Positions 51,319-61,871 of a stretch of 64,000 bases of DNA are shown here, piece by piece. How positions within the stretch are numbered: the first letter of the stretch is position 1; each line of letters starts with the position of its first letter. Below the pieces are notes generated by a model. It worked only from the letters and a program-made list of their open reading frames with translations, was not told where the DNA came from and did not search any database. The DNA is from M1-B18 sp048264125 (GTDB taxonomy: Bacteria; Bacillota; Clostridia; Peptostreptococcales; Natronincolaceae), in contig JBLXDM010000005.1 in NCBI GenBank assembly GCA_048264125.1, forward strand, positions 257,509 through 321,508. The letters run 5' to 3'. The position numbers and the translations under genes were made by a program.

Positions 51319-53745
51319 CTACTCTTCTATGGCATTGGGTATTATTTGCCAAATACCCACAGCATATTCAGATATAGTTTTATCGCTGGAAAACTTCCCG
51401 GAATGGGCAATATTATTAATACACATTTTATTCCATTTATCCCGATCCCTATAGAGTTGATCAATTTTTGTTTGGGCACTGACATAGGAATCAAAATCCT
51501 TTAAAACAAAGTATTCATCATTATACTGGAGTAAGGATTCATAGATGCTTCGGAATTCTTCATGACCAGTAGGTAATCGTCCAGAAACCAGTTCATCCAT
51601 GATTCTTTTAATTCTTGCATCATTGTTGTAACAATCCACGGAATGATACCCACCGTTTCTATAGAGGTCTAAAACCTCGTCAGCATTCATCCCAAAGATG
51701 ACAATATTATCATCTCCTACTTCGTCTTTTATCTCAATATTAGCCCCATCCAGGGTGCCCAAGGTCACTGCACCATTCATCATAAACTTCATGTTGCCAG
51801 TCCCCGATGCTTCCTTACTGGCTGTTGAAATCTGTTCACTAACATCTGCCGCCGGAAAAATCCTTTCAGCCAGGGATACTCGATAATTATCTAAATAAAT
51901 AACTTTGATTTTATCCTCTATAGACTTATCATTGTTAATGACTTGGGCCAGGGTATTGATGAGTTTAATAATTTGTTTTGCCATGTAATAGCCCGGTGCT
52001 GCTTTACCCCCAAAAATGAAAACCCTGGGGTGAATATCTAGACTGGGATCATCCTTAATTCTATTGTATAAATCCATGATATGAAGGGCATTGAGTAATT
52101 GTCTTTTGTAACCATGGATTCTTTTAATCTGGACATCAAATATAGCATTGACATCTAAACTTAAAGAATATCTTTCCTGAATGATTCTAGCCAATTCAAT
52201 TTTGTTTTTCAGTTTGTCTTTATAGATGGCCTCTCTAAAGCCCTTATCGTTGGCGTGCCTTAAGAGTTTTATTAAATCAGTGGGATGGTTAATCCATCCT
52301 TGACCGATGGTATCATTAATGGTAGCAGTTAAATAAGGATTGGACTTTAAGAGCCATCTCCTATGGGTGATGCCATTGGTTTTATTGTTGAATTTATAAG
52401 GGTAGTAGTTATAAAAATCATGGAGGACATTTTTCTTAAGTATTTCTGTGTGGATTTTAGCCACACCATTTACACTATAACTACCAACCACAGATAGGTT
52501 TACCATTTTAACTGAGCCATCGGAAATAATGGACATGAAATTAATCTTGCCCCAATCTCCAGGATATCTGTTCCATAATTCATTGCAAAAGCGTTCATTA
52601 ATTTCTTGAATAATCATATATATTCTTGGTAATAAGGATTTGATCATATCTTCTGGCCATTTTTCCAGCGCCTCTGGTAAAACCGTATGGTTTGTGTAAG
52701 AAATCACATTGGTTGTTATTTTCCAAGCACCTTCCCACTCCATACCTTCCTCATCAATGAGAATCCGCATCATTTCAGGAATGGCCAGTGCTGGATGGGT
52801 ATCATTAATATGGATGGCGACCTTTTCATCAAGGTTATGGATCGCGTCATTATTCTTTTTGTACCGTCTGATAATACTCTGTAATCCAGCAGAAACCATG
52901 AAATATTGTTGCTTTAATCTTAGTTCTTTGCCCTGATAATTATTGTCATCTGGGTAAAGGATTTCTGAAATCATTTCAACAGAACGTTTATATTCAACGG
53001 CCTTTAAATAATCCCTTCTACTATGATGAGATAAATCCAAATCCTTATCAGCTGTATTCGCACTCCAAAGCCTTAAAGTGTTAACCGTCTTGTTTTGGTA
53101 TCCGGGAATGGGTACATCATAGGGTACTGCCAATACAGGCTCATACTCCTCATGGTTAAAGGTCAGTTTTCCATCCACTTCCTCTACATTTACCTTCCCA
53201 TAGAATTTGACCAAAACTGCTTTGTCAGCCTTTCTTATTTCCCATATGTTCCCTTCCGTTAGCCATTTATCAGGCAATTCAACTTGATAGCCATCGACGA
53301 TTTTCTGCTCAAAAAGCCCATACTTGTATCTGATTCCACAGCCATGACCTGGTAAACCCAAGGAAGCCAATGAATCTAAGAAACAAGCTGCCAGTCTGCC
53401 AAGGCCACCATTACCAAGACCGGCATCGGGTTCAATTTCTTCAATCTCTTCCAAATCAATGCCCAATTCCTTCAATGCTTCCTTACATAAATCCCTAATT
53501 CCTAAATTCAACAAATAGGCCCCCAGGAATTTCCCCGGCAGGAATTCAATGGAGAGGTAATAAACTTGCTTTACCTCATGGTCATAATAGTAGGTATTGG
53601 TCTTGACCCAATTTCTTATGATCGCATCCCTTGCAATACTTGCCAGTGATGTATATTTGTCATAATCAGATGCTTCATTTAGCTTCTTGCCATGCATGGT
53701 TTCTAATTTATCTAGAAAGAGTTCTTTAAAGGTTTCTTTTTTCAT
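51319..53745 (-). CDS. glgP: Glycogen/alpha-glucan phosphorylase
   Basis: An 808-residue GT35 phosphorylase that releases glucose-1-phosphate from glycogen. Conserved blocks are EPDAGLGNGGLGRLAACFLD, VAIHINDTHPALAIPEMMR and the pyridoxal-phosphate site EASGTGNMKFMMNGAVTLG with its Lys. The length is typical. The ATG at 53745 overlaps the end of glgA by four bases. Confidence 0.97.
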   Translation of the reverse strand: MKKETFKELFLDKLETMHGKKLNEASDYDKYTSLASIARDAIIRNWVKTNTYYYDHEVKQVYYLSIEFLPGKFLGAYLLNLGIRDLCKEALKELGIDLEEIEEIEPDAGLGNGGLGRLAACFLDSLASLGLPGHGCGIRYKYGLFEQKIVDGYQVELPDKWLTEGNIWEIRKADKAVLVKFYGKVNVEEVDGKLTFNHEEYEPVLAVPYDVPIPGYQNKTVNTLRLWSANTADKDLDLSHHSRRDYLKAVEYKRSVEMISEILYPDDNNYQGKELRLKQQYFMVSAGLQSIIRRYKKNNDAIHNLDEKVAIHINDTHPALAIPEMMRILIDEEGMEWEGAWKITTNVISYTNHTVLPEALEKWPEDMIKSLLPRIYMIIQEINERFCNELWNRYPGDWGKINFMSIISDGSVKMVNLSVVGSYSVNGVAKIHTEILKKNVLHDFYNYYPYKFNNKTNGITHRRWLLKSNPYLTATINDTIGQGWINHPTDLIKLLRHANDKGFREAIYKDKLKNKIELARIIQERYSLSLDVNAIFDVQIKRIHGYKRQLLNALHIMDLYNRIKDDPSLDIHPRVFIFGGKAAPGYYMAKQIIKLINTLAQVINNDKSIEDKIKVIYLDNYRVSLAERIFPAADVSEQISTASKEASGTGNMKFMMNGAVTLGTLDGANIEIKDEVGDDNIVIFGMNADEVLDLYRNGGYHSVDCYNNDARIKRIMDELVSGRLPTGHEEFRSIYESLLQYNDEYFVLKDFDSYVSAQTKIDQLYRDRDKWNKMCINNIAHSGKFSSDKTISEYAVGIWQIIPNAIEE

Positions 53746-55184
53746 TTGACCACCCCTTTACCAGTAATAGATTGGTATATCTCCTTATATTTCCCGGCAG
53801 ATTTTTCCCAGCTATTGTCGGTGCACATTGCATTTCTCCTGAGTTTTAGCCACTTGGGTTTTTGGTGAAAAGTCTCAATGGCCCTTTCTATAACGTATAA
53901 CATATCATGGGCATTATAATGGGCAAATGAAAAACCATTGCCATCTTGGTTAATGTCACTAAAGGGTTTTATGGTATCCTTAAGGCCACCGGTTTCCCTG
54001 ACTATGGGTATACAACCATATCTAAGGGCAATCAGTTGTGATAGGCCACAGGGTTCAAAACTGGAGGGCATCAAGAGAAAGTCTGAACCGGCATAAATCT
54101 TTTGAGCCAGGCTTGTGTCAAAATCAATCCTTACTGCCAATTTGCCCCTGTATTGGTTTTGGTAATAAAGTAGCATTTGATGGTATTTTTCGTCACCGGT
54201 TCCTAATACCACCATTTGTAGATCCAGTGCCAGTATTTCATCCAGTACCCTTTCCACCAAATCCAGTCCCTTTTGGTCTGTGAGACGGGTCACCATGGAT
54301 ATAATGGGGATGTCCGCCCTTTTTTCTAGACCAACAATCTCTTGGAGATTATCTTTATTGTATTGCTTTGAGCCCAAAGATTTATAGTTGTATGGCTTTT
54401 TGATATATGCATCTGTTTCAGGATTATAAAAATCATAATCAATGCCATTGACAATCCCTTTTAATTTATAATGATATTTTTGCAAAACACCCTCCAGTTT
54501 TTCTCCAAAGTAAGGTGTCCTGATTTCACCGGCATAGGTCTCACTGACCGTTGTTATGCTGTCTGCATAAACCAAGCCACCCTTCATAAAGCTTATTCCT
54601 CCGTAAAACTCCATGGTTTCCATAGTGAAATAGGAAGGATTTAATCCTAGAAGATCCATCATACTGGGTGGGAAGATTCCCTGGAATTTTAGATTATGTA
54701 TGGTGAAAACCGAACGGATGCTTCTGTATTGTTCCCTAGAACGATAATGGGCATCCAATAGGGCTGGTATGATGCCAGTATGCCAATCATGACAGTGGAT
54801 CACATCAGGTAAAAAATCAATGACCGGCAAAAGTTCCAATATGCCTCGACAAAGGAAAGAAAATCTTTCTCCATCATCCTGGTAGCCATAGATACCCTGA
54901 CGATAAAAGTATGCCTCATGATCCACAAAATAGTAGGTTATGTTTTCACATTCAATGGAGAATGCCCCACAGTATTTATGCTGGGAACCCAAAGGCACTT
55001 TGATATTACCTATATATTTCATTTTATCTAGATATATTTTGGGAATGCTGCTATATTTAGGCATGATGACTCTAACATCCAGACCCAGTTTTACCAATGC
55101 TTTGGGTAGTGAACCAGCCACATCACCCAGACCGCCACTTTTAATAAATGGTGCAGCCTCTGAAACAGCAAAGAGAATCTTCAA
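53742..55184 (-). CDS. glgA: Glycogen synthase
   Basis: A 480-residue GT5 synthase that adds glucose from ADP-glucose. The N-terminal MKILFAVSEAAPFIKSGGLG carries the KxGGLGDV motif, the middle has HCHDWHTGIIPA, and the C-terminal part has MVTRLTDQKGLDLV and PSSFEPCGLSQLIALRYG. The start is TTG at 55184 after AAAGGAGCTG. It overlaps glgP by four bases and follows glgD after 14. Confidence 0.97.
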   Translation of the reverse strand: MKILFAVSEAAPFIKSGGLGDVAGSLPKALVKLGLDVRVIMPKYSSIPKIYLDKMKYIGNIKVPLGSQHKYCGAFSIECENITYYFVDHEAYFYRQGIYGYQDDGERFSFLCRGILELLPVIDFLPDVIHCHDWHTGIIPALLDAHYRSREQYRSIRSVFTIHNLKFQGIFPPSMMDLLGLNPSYFTMETMEFYGGISFMKGGLVYADSITTVSETYAGEIRTPYFGEKLEGVLQKYHYKLKGIVNGIDYDFYNPETDAYIKKPYNYKSLGSKQYNKDNLQEIVGLEKRADIPIISMVTRLTDQKGLDLVERVLDEILALDLQMVVLGTGDEKYHQMLLYYQNQYRGKLAVRIDFDTSLAQKIYAGSDFLLMPSSFEPCGLSQLIALRYGCIPIVRETGGLKDTIKPFSDINQDGNGFSFAHYNAHDMLYVIERAIETFHQKPKWLKLRRNAMCTDNSWEKSAGKYKEIYQSITGKGVVK

Positions 55185-55198
55185 AAGATCAGCTCCTT

Positions 55199-56314
55199 TT
55201 AAATCACAGTTTTCTTAGCAATAACAATTGGGAAATCCATGTCACCGGATAATCTCTTACCCATAGATATTTTTGTGTCTTTATCTAAAATGACATAATC
55301 CAGGTGAGTATTATGGCCTATTTCACTTTTTTGCATAATAATACTGTTTTTAATATGGGCGCCTTTATGAACCTTCACCCCTCTAAAAATAATACTATTT
55401 TCCACCGTTCCCTCTATCATACAACCATTCGCAATAAGGGAATTGGAAACCTTGCAGTCTTCAAAGTACTTAGCCGGAGCCTCATCCTTGACCTTTGTGT
55501 AGATTAATCCATTTTTAAAGAAAAGTTCTTCCCAAACTGACGGGTTCAAAAGATCCATATTGAATCTAAAATAGTTTTGAACGGTATTGATCTTGGCCAT
55601 AAAACCATCAAACTTATAGCCCTTTACTTGAAGATTTCCCAGATTCTTGATTAATCCATCTTTTAGAAGATCATATTCTCCCCTAGTGACACAACGATTA
55701 ACAATCTCGATCAAAAGGGATTTTTTAAGCATGATGGTATCCATGGATATATGTTTAAGCTCACCTTGATTGTGGTCAGTTTCAATATCTAAAACTCTGC
55801 CAGCTTTATCGATTTTTAAGTAATGACAGGGTTCATGATAATGGGCAGAATGGGGTAAATCCTTATAAATCATTGTAATATCGGCTTTTTGCTCCTTATG
55901 GTATTCAAAGACCTGTTTGTAATTAATATTGCAAACAGTATCCCCTCCGGTGATAATCACATACTCTTGCTTGCTTCTGTTTAAATAATCCATATTGGTA
56001 TGAAAATTATCCAAATCACCTCGATACATTCTGAGTGGGTACATATCATAAACCGGTGATAAAATAAAAAGTCCATCATCTTTCCAGTTAAGGTCCCATT
56101 CCTTTCTAGACCTTAAATGATCCATAAGGGATCTAAACTTGGTTTGTGTAATAACCCCTACATTTCGCATCCCTGAGTTAACAAAATTTGAAAGTAGGAA
56201 ATCAATTACCCGATATCTCCCACCGATGGGTACAGCCGCAATAGAGCGACTATGGGTAATCTCTTTTAAATCCGATTCCTCTTTAAGATTAATAATCCCC
56301 ATAACATTAAGCAT
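55199..56314 (-). CDS. glgD: GlgD, non-catalytic ADP-glucose pyrophosphorylase subunit
   Basis: A 371-residue paralogue of GlgC. The N-terminal nucleotidyltransferase fold is present (RSIAAVPIGGRYRVIDFLLS), but the signature AGGQGSRL of GlgC is replaced by INLKEESDLKEI, as in GlgD subunits that regulate GlgC in Firmicutes. The C-terminal beta-helix has ANGCMIEGTVENSIIFRGV. The ATG at 56314 follows GGGAGGG and lies two bases after the glgC stop. It probably forms a heterotetramer with GlgC. Confidence 0.95.
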   Translation of the reverse strand: MLNVMGIINLKEESDLKEITHSRSIAAVPIGGRYRVIDFLLSNFVNSGMRNVGVITQTKFRSLMDHLRSRKEWDLNWKDDGLFILSPVYDMYPLRMYRGDLDNFHTNMDYLNRSKQEYVIITGGDTVCNINYKQVFEYHKEQKADITMIYKDLPHSAHYHEPCHYLKIDKAGRVLDIETDHNQGELKHISMDTIMLKKSLLIEIVNRCVTRGEYDLLKDGLIKNLGNLQVKGYKFDGFMAKINTVQNYFRFNMDLLNPSVWEELFFKNGLIYTKVKDEAPAKYFEDCKVSNSLIANGCMIEGTVENSIIFRGVKVHKGAHIKNSIIMQKSEIGHNTHLDYVILDKDTKISMGKRLSGDMDFPIVIAKKTVI

Positions 56315-56316
56315 GA

Positions 56317-57537
56317 TTAAACCCTCCCGTCAGACCATATTTCTATACTAATGACTGAGTTTTTTTGAATTTTACTCGCCTCTGCAATCTCTAGGTGTTC
56401 CCCGATGACCGTTATCCCTGATTCTAATTTCTGTGGACTTTCAAAACCATCTAGTCCCCCTATATGGCAGTATTCGCCGATTATGGTCTCTTCACCGATA
56501 ATGGCTTTCTCTATGATGGTTCCTTTGCCAATCCTGACATTGGGCATGATGATGGAATCCTTTATGTGGCATCCTTCACCAATTGAAACACCAGGAAAAA
56601 CAATGGAATGATCAACCTCACCATAAACCAGACAACCTTCGTTAATTAAAGAGCGCCTAATCTTAGCCGAAGGTGCAACATAGTGGGGCGGCTTGGTGGG
56701 GTTAACCGAATAGATCCGCCATTTACTATCATATAGATCTAATTCCGGACGATCTGTTAATAAATCCATACTGGCTTCCCACAAGCTTTCTATGGTTCCT
56801 ACATCTCTCCAGTAACCAACAAAAGGATAGGCAAATACTTTACGCTCATCCTTAACCATTTTGGGAATAATGTTTTTACCAAAATCATTTGCCGATTCCT
56901 TATCCATTTCATCTTCCATCAAGTATTGTTTCAGTAATTCCCAATCAAAAATATATACACCCATCGATGCTTTATTACTCTTTGGGTTGGAGGGTTTTTC
57001 CTCAAATTCAATGATTCTGTCATCTTGGTTGGTGTTCATAATACCAAATCTGCTGGCTTCCTCCCAGGGCACTTCTATGACTGCGATGGTTACTTCGGCC
57101 TCCTTTTCTTTGTGAAAGTCTAGCATTTTGTCGTAGTCCATTTTATATATATGGTCTCCAGACAGTATGACAACATATTGGGGATTATACAAATTTGCAA
57201 AATCCAAATTTTGATATATTGCATTGGCAGTCCCTTTATACCATTCCCCTCCCTTTTCCCTTTGATAGGGAGGTAATACAAAAACCCCGCCTTTTTTTCT
57301 GTCAAGATCCCAAGGTCTTCCGATGCCTATGTATTTGTTAAGGGTAAAGGGCTTATACTGTGTTAAGACACCAACAGTGTCGATTCCGGAATTCGAGCAA
57401 TTACTCAATACAAAATCAATAATCCTGTATTTCCCCCCGAAGGGAACTGCTGGCTTTGCGATTCTTGTGGTCAAAACCCCCAGTCTGCTTCCTTGCCCAC
57501 CGGCTAAAATCATGGCAATTAATTCTTTTTTATCCAT
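56317..57537 (-). CDS. glgC: Glucose-1-phosphate adenylyltransferase
   Basis: A 406-residue catalytic subunit that makes ADP-glucose. MILAGGQGSRLGVLTTRIAK is the nucleotide site, VVILSGDHIYKMDY holds the metal Asp, and FEEKP and FVGYWRDVGTIESLWEA are sugar-binding motifs. The C-terminal left-handed beta-helix is complete. The ATG at 57537 lies eight bases after AGGAGG. It sits between glgB and glgD in one operon. Confidence 0.97.
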   Translation of the reverse strand: MDKKELIAMILAGGQGSRLGVLTTRIAKPAVPFGGKYRIIDFVLSNCSNSGIDTVGVLTQYKPFTLNKYIGIGRPWDLDRKKGGVFVLPPYQREKGGEWYKGTANAIYQNLDFANLYNPQYVVILSGDHIYKMDYDKMLDFHKEKEAEVTIAVIEVPWEEASRFGIMNTNQDDRIIEFEEKPSNPKSNKASMGVYIFDWELLKQYLMEDEMDKESANDFGKNIIPKMVKDERKVFAYPFVGYWRDVGTIESLWEASMDLLTDRPELDLYDSKWRIYSVNPTKPPHYVAPSAKIRRSLINEGCLVYGEVDHSIVFPGVSIGEGCHIKDSIIMPNVRIGKGTIIEKAIIGEETIIGEYCHIGGLDGFESPQKLESGITVIGEHLEIAEASKIQKNSVISIEIWSDGRV

Positions 57538-57632
57538 AATCATACCTCCTTACATTTGAGAGGTGGGCTGTTTTCCCACCAGTATTTGTTTTTTTCTTAG
57601 ATGTTCTAAGTGTTGAAGTTAGAGGTTGGATA

Positions 57633-59525
57633 CTAGCCTCTTATTCCTGAACTATCTTGGTATTTTAGGAAAAGTGCTCCTAGGGGTGGTATTGTTAACT
57701 CTATTGAGTAATTACAATTTTGCCATGGTATTTGTACAGTCATTATTTCATTGTGGTTAATAAGTCCTGATCCTCCGTATTTTGTGTGATCGCTATTTAA
57801 TATTTCTACATATTTACCCTGTTTGGGGACGCCTAATCTATATTGATGATAAACTATTGGAGTAAAATTGATCACTACGATTATAACTTCCCCACAGTTG
57901 CTCCCCAGGCGAGCAAAGGCCAGCATGCTTTGCTCATGATTATCCGGGTCGACCCATCTAAAGCCTTCCCAGCTTTGATCCTGCTTCCAAAATGCCCCTT
58001 CACTGCGATAAAGCCTATTTAGATCCTCAACATATCTTTTTAGTTTGGCATGCATATCAAAATTCAAGAGACTCCAGTCCAATTCTTTTTCATGGTTCCA
58101 TTCAATAAATTGACCAAATTCACCACCCATAAAAAGCAGTTTTTTTCCAGGGTGACCCATCATATATGCATAGTATCCTCTGAGGTTAGCAAATTTTTGA
58201 CCATAGTCCCCAGGCATTTTATCCAGTAAGGATTTCTTGCCATGGACCACTTCGTCATGGGACAAGGGTAGGACGAAGTTTTCAGAGAAGGCATAGGTTA
58301 AGGAAAAGGTCAATTTGTTATGGTGATGATTTTTATGTATTGGATCCAGCGCCATATATTCTAATGTGTCATTCATCCATCCCATATTCCATTTGAAATT
58401 AAACCCTAGTCCCCCTTTGTCTATAGGCATCGTTACTAATGGCCATGTTGTAGATTCTTCTGCAATCATCAAAGTATTGGGGAAATGTTTAAAAACTGCT
58501 GCATTCAATCTTTTTAAAAACTCCACACCTTCAAGATTCTCTCTACCCCCATATTTATTGGAAATCCATTCCCCTTTCTTTTTTCCATAATCCAGGTATA
58601 AGATACTGGCCACAGCATCCACCCGTAACCCATCTAGATGGAACACTTCTAACCAATAAATGGCATTAGAAATCAAAAAACTCATTACTTCCGGTTTTCC
58701 CAGGTCAAAATTTAATGTTCCCCATCCCCTATTATTGGCCCTTTCGGGGTCATTGTACTCAAATTGAGGTGTACCATCAAAATGCCATAAGCCGTGGGCA
58801 TCTCTACAAAAATGTCCCGGCACCCAATCCAGAATTACACCCAGTCCCCTCTGATGACATTGATCTACAAAATACATGAAATCCTTTGGGGTTCCAAATC
58901 TACTGGTGGTGGAGAAATAGCCGGTAATCTGATAGCCCCAAGAACCATCAAAGGGATGTTCTGCAATGGGTAAGATTTCTATATGGGTATATCCCATTTG
59001 GGCGACATAATCGACCAATTGATCCGCCAATTCTCTGTAAGTAAAAAAATCGCCATTGCTTTTTCTTTTCCATGAACCTAAGTGAACTTCATAGATCAGG
59101 ACTGGTTTTTCAAAAGATTGTGTTTTTTCCTGTTGCCATTGATGGTCCTGCCATTCAAACCCTTCTAAAGGATAAACAATTGATGCTGTTTTTGGCCTTT
59201 GCTCAGAATAGAAAGCAAAGGGGTCAGATTTTAATTGTCTCTCACCACTCTGGGTAATGATTTCAAATTTGTACAAATCACCTTCTCTCGCCTTGGGGAC
59301 AAAGGTTGACCAAACACCTGACTGACCTACTCGTGACATTGGAGTTCGATCTCCTTGCCAATCATTGAAACTGCCAACAACCCGAACTTCTTTCCCATTA
59401 GGCGCCCACAAACTGAATCTAATCCCTTCTTTTCCTTCGTGTACGGTGGGATGGGCCCCCAGCATCTTGTGGCTAAAATAATTGGTTCCTTGATGGAACA
59501 AGTATAACTCAAATTCAGAATGCAT
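57633..59525 (-). CDS. glgB: 1,4-alpha-glucan branching enzyme
   Basis: A 630-residue GH13 enzyme that makes the alpha-1,6 branches. The CBM48 domain lies near the N-terminus (GIRFSLWAPNGKEVRVVGSF). The barrel has the nucleophile Asp in LRVDAVASILYLDYG, the Glu in MIAEESTTWP and the third Asp in LPLSHDEVVHGKKSLL. Only one N-terminal beta domain is seen, the short form. The ATG at 59525 follows GGAAGGTG. It is the second gene of the operon. Confidence 0.97.
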   Translation of the reverse strand: MHSEFELYLFHQGTNYFSHKMLGAHPTVHEGKEGIRFSLWAPNGKEVRVVGSFNDWQGDRTPMSRVGQSGVWSTFVPKAREGDLYKFEIITQSGERQLKSDPFAFYSEQRPKTASIVYPLEGFEWQDHQWQQEKTQSFEKPVLIYEVHLGSWKRKSNGDFFTYRELADQLVDYVAQMGYTHIEILPIAEHPFDGSWGYQITGYFSTTSRFGTPKDFMYFVDQCHQRGLGVILDWVPGHFCRDAHGLWHFDGTPQFEYNDPERANNRGWGTLNFDLGKPEVMSFLISNAIYWLEVFHLDGLRVDAVASILYLDYGKKKGEWISNKYGGRENLEGVEFLKRLNAAVFKHFPNTLMIAEESTTWPLVTMPIDKGGLGFNFKWNMGWMNDTLEYMALDPIHKNHHHNKLTFSLTYAFSENFVLPLSHDEVVHGKKSLLDKMPGDYGQKFANLRGYYAYMMGHPGKKLLFMGGEFGQFIEWNHEKELDWSLLNFDMHAKLKRYVEDLNRLYRSEGAFWKQDQSWEGFRWVDPDNHEQSMLAFARLGSNCGEVIIVVINFTPIVYHQYRLGVPKQGKYVEILNSDHTKYGGSGLINHNEIMTVQIPWQNCNYSIELTIPPLGALFLKYQDSSGIRG

Positions 59526-59633
59526 GCTAACACCTTCCATTTCACCGACTTAATATGTTTATTCTCCAAGTCTTAAAATATATCTCTTAACTTATATTCT
59601 GCTGAATTTATTCCACTACCCCATCCCCCTTAA

Positions 59634-61376
59634 CTATATACTTCCAATCACTTTATCCATAAATGATATCATTTCCTTTAGAACTTCTCTACTCTCCTCT
59701 AAGGTTCTTTCCTTAACCCCACCATATATTTTAAGCTTTGGTTCAGTTCCTGAAGGTCTTAAAGCGATCCAAGCCCCATCCTCCAAAATAAACTTTATAA
59801 CATCAGCCTTAGGTAAATCTATTTTTTCACTAGCTTTATCTCCACCTAAATAACTTTTTTCACATGTCATATAGTCTTCAAAGGAAATAACCTTTTTACC
59901 ACCTACAAATTCAAGCTTTTCTTTCCTAAAAAACTCCATTATATTCCCTATTTTATCTAAGCCCTCTTTACCCTCCAGGGTAATGGACTTTAAGTCCTCT
60001 AAGTAGAAGCCATATTTATTATATAGCTCTAATAAGGCGTCATATAGGTTCATGTCCTTAGAGTGGTAATATGCAGCCATTTCACAAATTAGCATAGAAG
60101 CCACTACTGCATCCTTATCCCTAGCATATGTTCCAGCTAAATAACCGAAGCTTTCTTCATATCCAAATAGAAAGGCTCTATCACCTGTTAATTCAAACTC
60201 TTTTATTTTCTCACCAATATATTTAAAACCAGTAAGAGTATTTAAAACATTAACTCCAAAACTCTTAGCTATATCTGCTCCCATTTCACTGGTTACAATA
60301 GTTTTAATAATTACAGCATCTTTAACTAACCTATTCTTTTCAACTAATCCAGAAAGAATATAATTAACTAATAGGGCTCCTGTTTGATTTCCTGTAAGAA
60401 CAACATATTCACCATTTTTATCCTTAACCACTGCCCCTACCCTATCACAGTCAGGATCTGTACCTATAATTAAATTAGCATCTTCTTTAACAGCCAGTTT
60501 TATAGCAAGCCCAAAGGCCTCCTTATCCTCAGGATTAGGATATTTTACAGTTGAAAACTCTGAATCAGGAAGCTCCTGTTCAGGAACCACAATGACATTT
60601 TTAAATCCAACTTCCTCTAAAACTCTCCTTACAGGTATATTTCCTGTTCCATGTAACGGAGTAAAAACCACCTTAAAATCATCAGTAACTGCCTTAACTA
60701 TGTCTCCCCTTAAGGATTGCTTCTTTACTTCAGTTATGTAAGCATCTTCTATCTTCTCATCAAGATAAACAATTAATCCCTTTTCTTTAGCCTCTTCCAT
60801 CTTCAGCGTTTTAATGCTACCGAAATCTATTACACAGGATATAGATTCAATAATTGCCTCAGCCTGTTCTGTAGCAATTTGAGCCCCATCCTCCCAATAT
60901 ACTTTGTAGCCATTATATTCTGGTGGATTATGGCTTGCAGTAATGACAATTCCAGAAATACAGTTTAAATATCGAATGGCAAAGGATAATTGAGGGGTGG
61001 CCCTTAAGTCATTAAATAAGTAGGTTTTGATTCCATTAGCAGCTAAAACTAAAGCTGTCTCTTCAGTAAATTCCCTAGACATTCTTCTACAATCGTAGGC
61101 AATTACCACCCCTCTAGATTTGGCTTCATTTCCTTTAGTGTTAATATAATCGGCTAAGCCTTGAGTGTTCTTTCTTACAGTGTATTTGTTCATTCGATTT
61201 GTTCCTGCACCTATTATTCCCCTAAGGCCTGCTGTACCGAATTCAAGCTCTTTATAAAATCTATCTTCTATTTCTCTTTCATTGTCATGTATGTTGTATA
61301 GTTCTCTTATCGTTTCTTGATCAATATATGGGCTTTCAATCCATAATTCATAGTTTGTGCGTTTTTTAGTATCCAT
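59634..61376 (-). CDS. pgcA: Phosphoglucomutase (alpha-D-phosphohexomutase)
   Basis: A 580-residue phosphohexomutase, interconverting glucose-1-P and glucose-6-P at the entry to glycogen synthesis. The phospho-Ser is in VITASHNPPEYNGYKVYW, the metal loop is GTDPDCDRVGAV, the sugar site is FGYEESFGYL, and the phosphate site is RPSGTEPKLKIY. The ATG at 61376 follows AGGAGGG. It is the first gene of the glycogen operon. Confidence 0.96.
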   Translation of the reverse strand: MDTKKRTNYELWIESPYIDQETIRELYNIHDNEREIEDRFYKELEFGTAGLRGIIGAGTNRMNKYTVRKNTQGLADYINTKGNEAKSRGVVIAYDCRRMSREFTEETALVLAANGIKTYLFNDLRATPQLSFAIRYLNCISGIVITASHNPPEYNGYKVYWEDGAQIATEQAEAIIESISCVIDFGSIKTLKMEEAKEKGLIVYLDEKIEDAYITEVKKQSLRGDIVKAVTDDFKVVFTPLHGTGNIPVRRVLEEVGFKNVIVVPEQELPDSEFSTVKYPNPEDKEAFGLAIKLAVKEDANLIIGTDPDCDRVGAVVKDKNGEYVVLTGNQTGALLVNYILSGLVEKNRLVKDAVIIKTIVTSEMGADIAKSFGVNVLNTLTGFKYIGEKIKEFELTGDRAFLFGYEESFGYLAGTYARDKDAVVASMLICEMAAYYHSKDMNLYDALLELYNKYGFYLEDLKSITLEGKEGLDKIGNIMEFFRKEKLEFVGGKKVISFEDYMTCEKSYLGGDKASEKIDLPKADVIKFILEDGAWIALRPSGTEPKLKIYGGVKERTLEESREVLKEMISFMDKVIGSI

Positions 61377-61401
61377 AAGTATCCCTCCTGATCCTTTATT
61401 G

Positions 61402-61435
61402 GTTATACAGTATGACAAAAGGAACTTAAAGTCCC
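61402..61435 (-). promoter_or_regulatory. Promoter of the glycogen operon with overlapping palindrome
   Basis: On the minus strand the -10 TATAAC (61407-61402) lies 17 bases after TTTAAG (61430-61425). The weak -35 is inside the near-perfect palindrome GGGACTTTAAGTTCC (61435-61421), which suggests a regulator that acts there. Confidence 0.45.
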
Positions 61436-61450
61436 TTACCTCTATGTACT

Positions 61451-61468
61451 ATACACTTTACAGTGTAT
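61451..61468. promoter_or_regulatory. Perfect palindrome upstream of the glycogen operon
   Basis: ATACACT-TTAC-AGTGTAT is an exact seven-base dyad upstream of the promoter. It has the form of an operator. The protein is unknown. Confidence 0.45.
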
Positions 61469-61871
61469 CAACAAAAAAACTACCCACCGACTAATTTTTT
61501 TCTCACAATCATTCCTCCTTTATTCTTTGTAGGCATATTTTCATCTATGCTTACTCACTATGATAAGAAAGTTGATCTCCATTTGACTCAACCGTCTCTA
61601 CTACTATTACGATTGATCACGGGGGTTCCACTTTACGACTACCATATATTTAGCTGTACATCTATATAAATAGATAAATTCATTAAATATTTACAAAATC
61701 CTGCTGAATTTAAATGCTTTTACTTTTTCATATTACTAATGACCTTCCTTATCTGCCGAAATGGACTAAAATTTCTCTTGTGAAAAAATACTACTTCTGA
61801 AGCTAAATTAACAAAAACCCATGTAAAACTAAATTACCTTTAGCGGAGTATGAGAAAGAGCCTAAAAAAAA

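Noticed and set aside
61463..61669. Plus-strand frame of 68 codons upstream of pgcA
   Set aside because: No ribosome binding site and no recognisable domain. It overlaps the palindrome of the operon control region.
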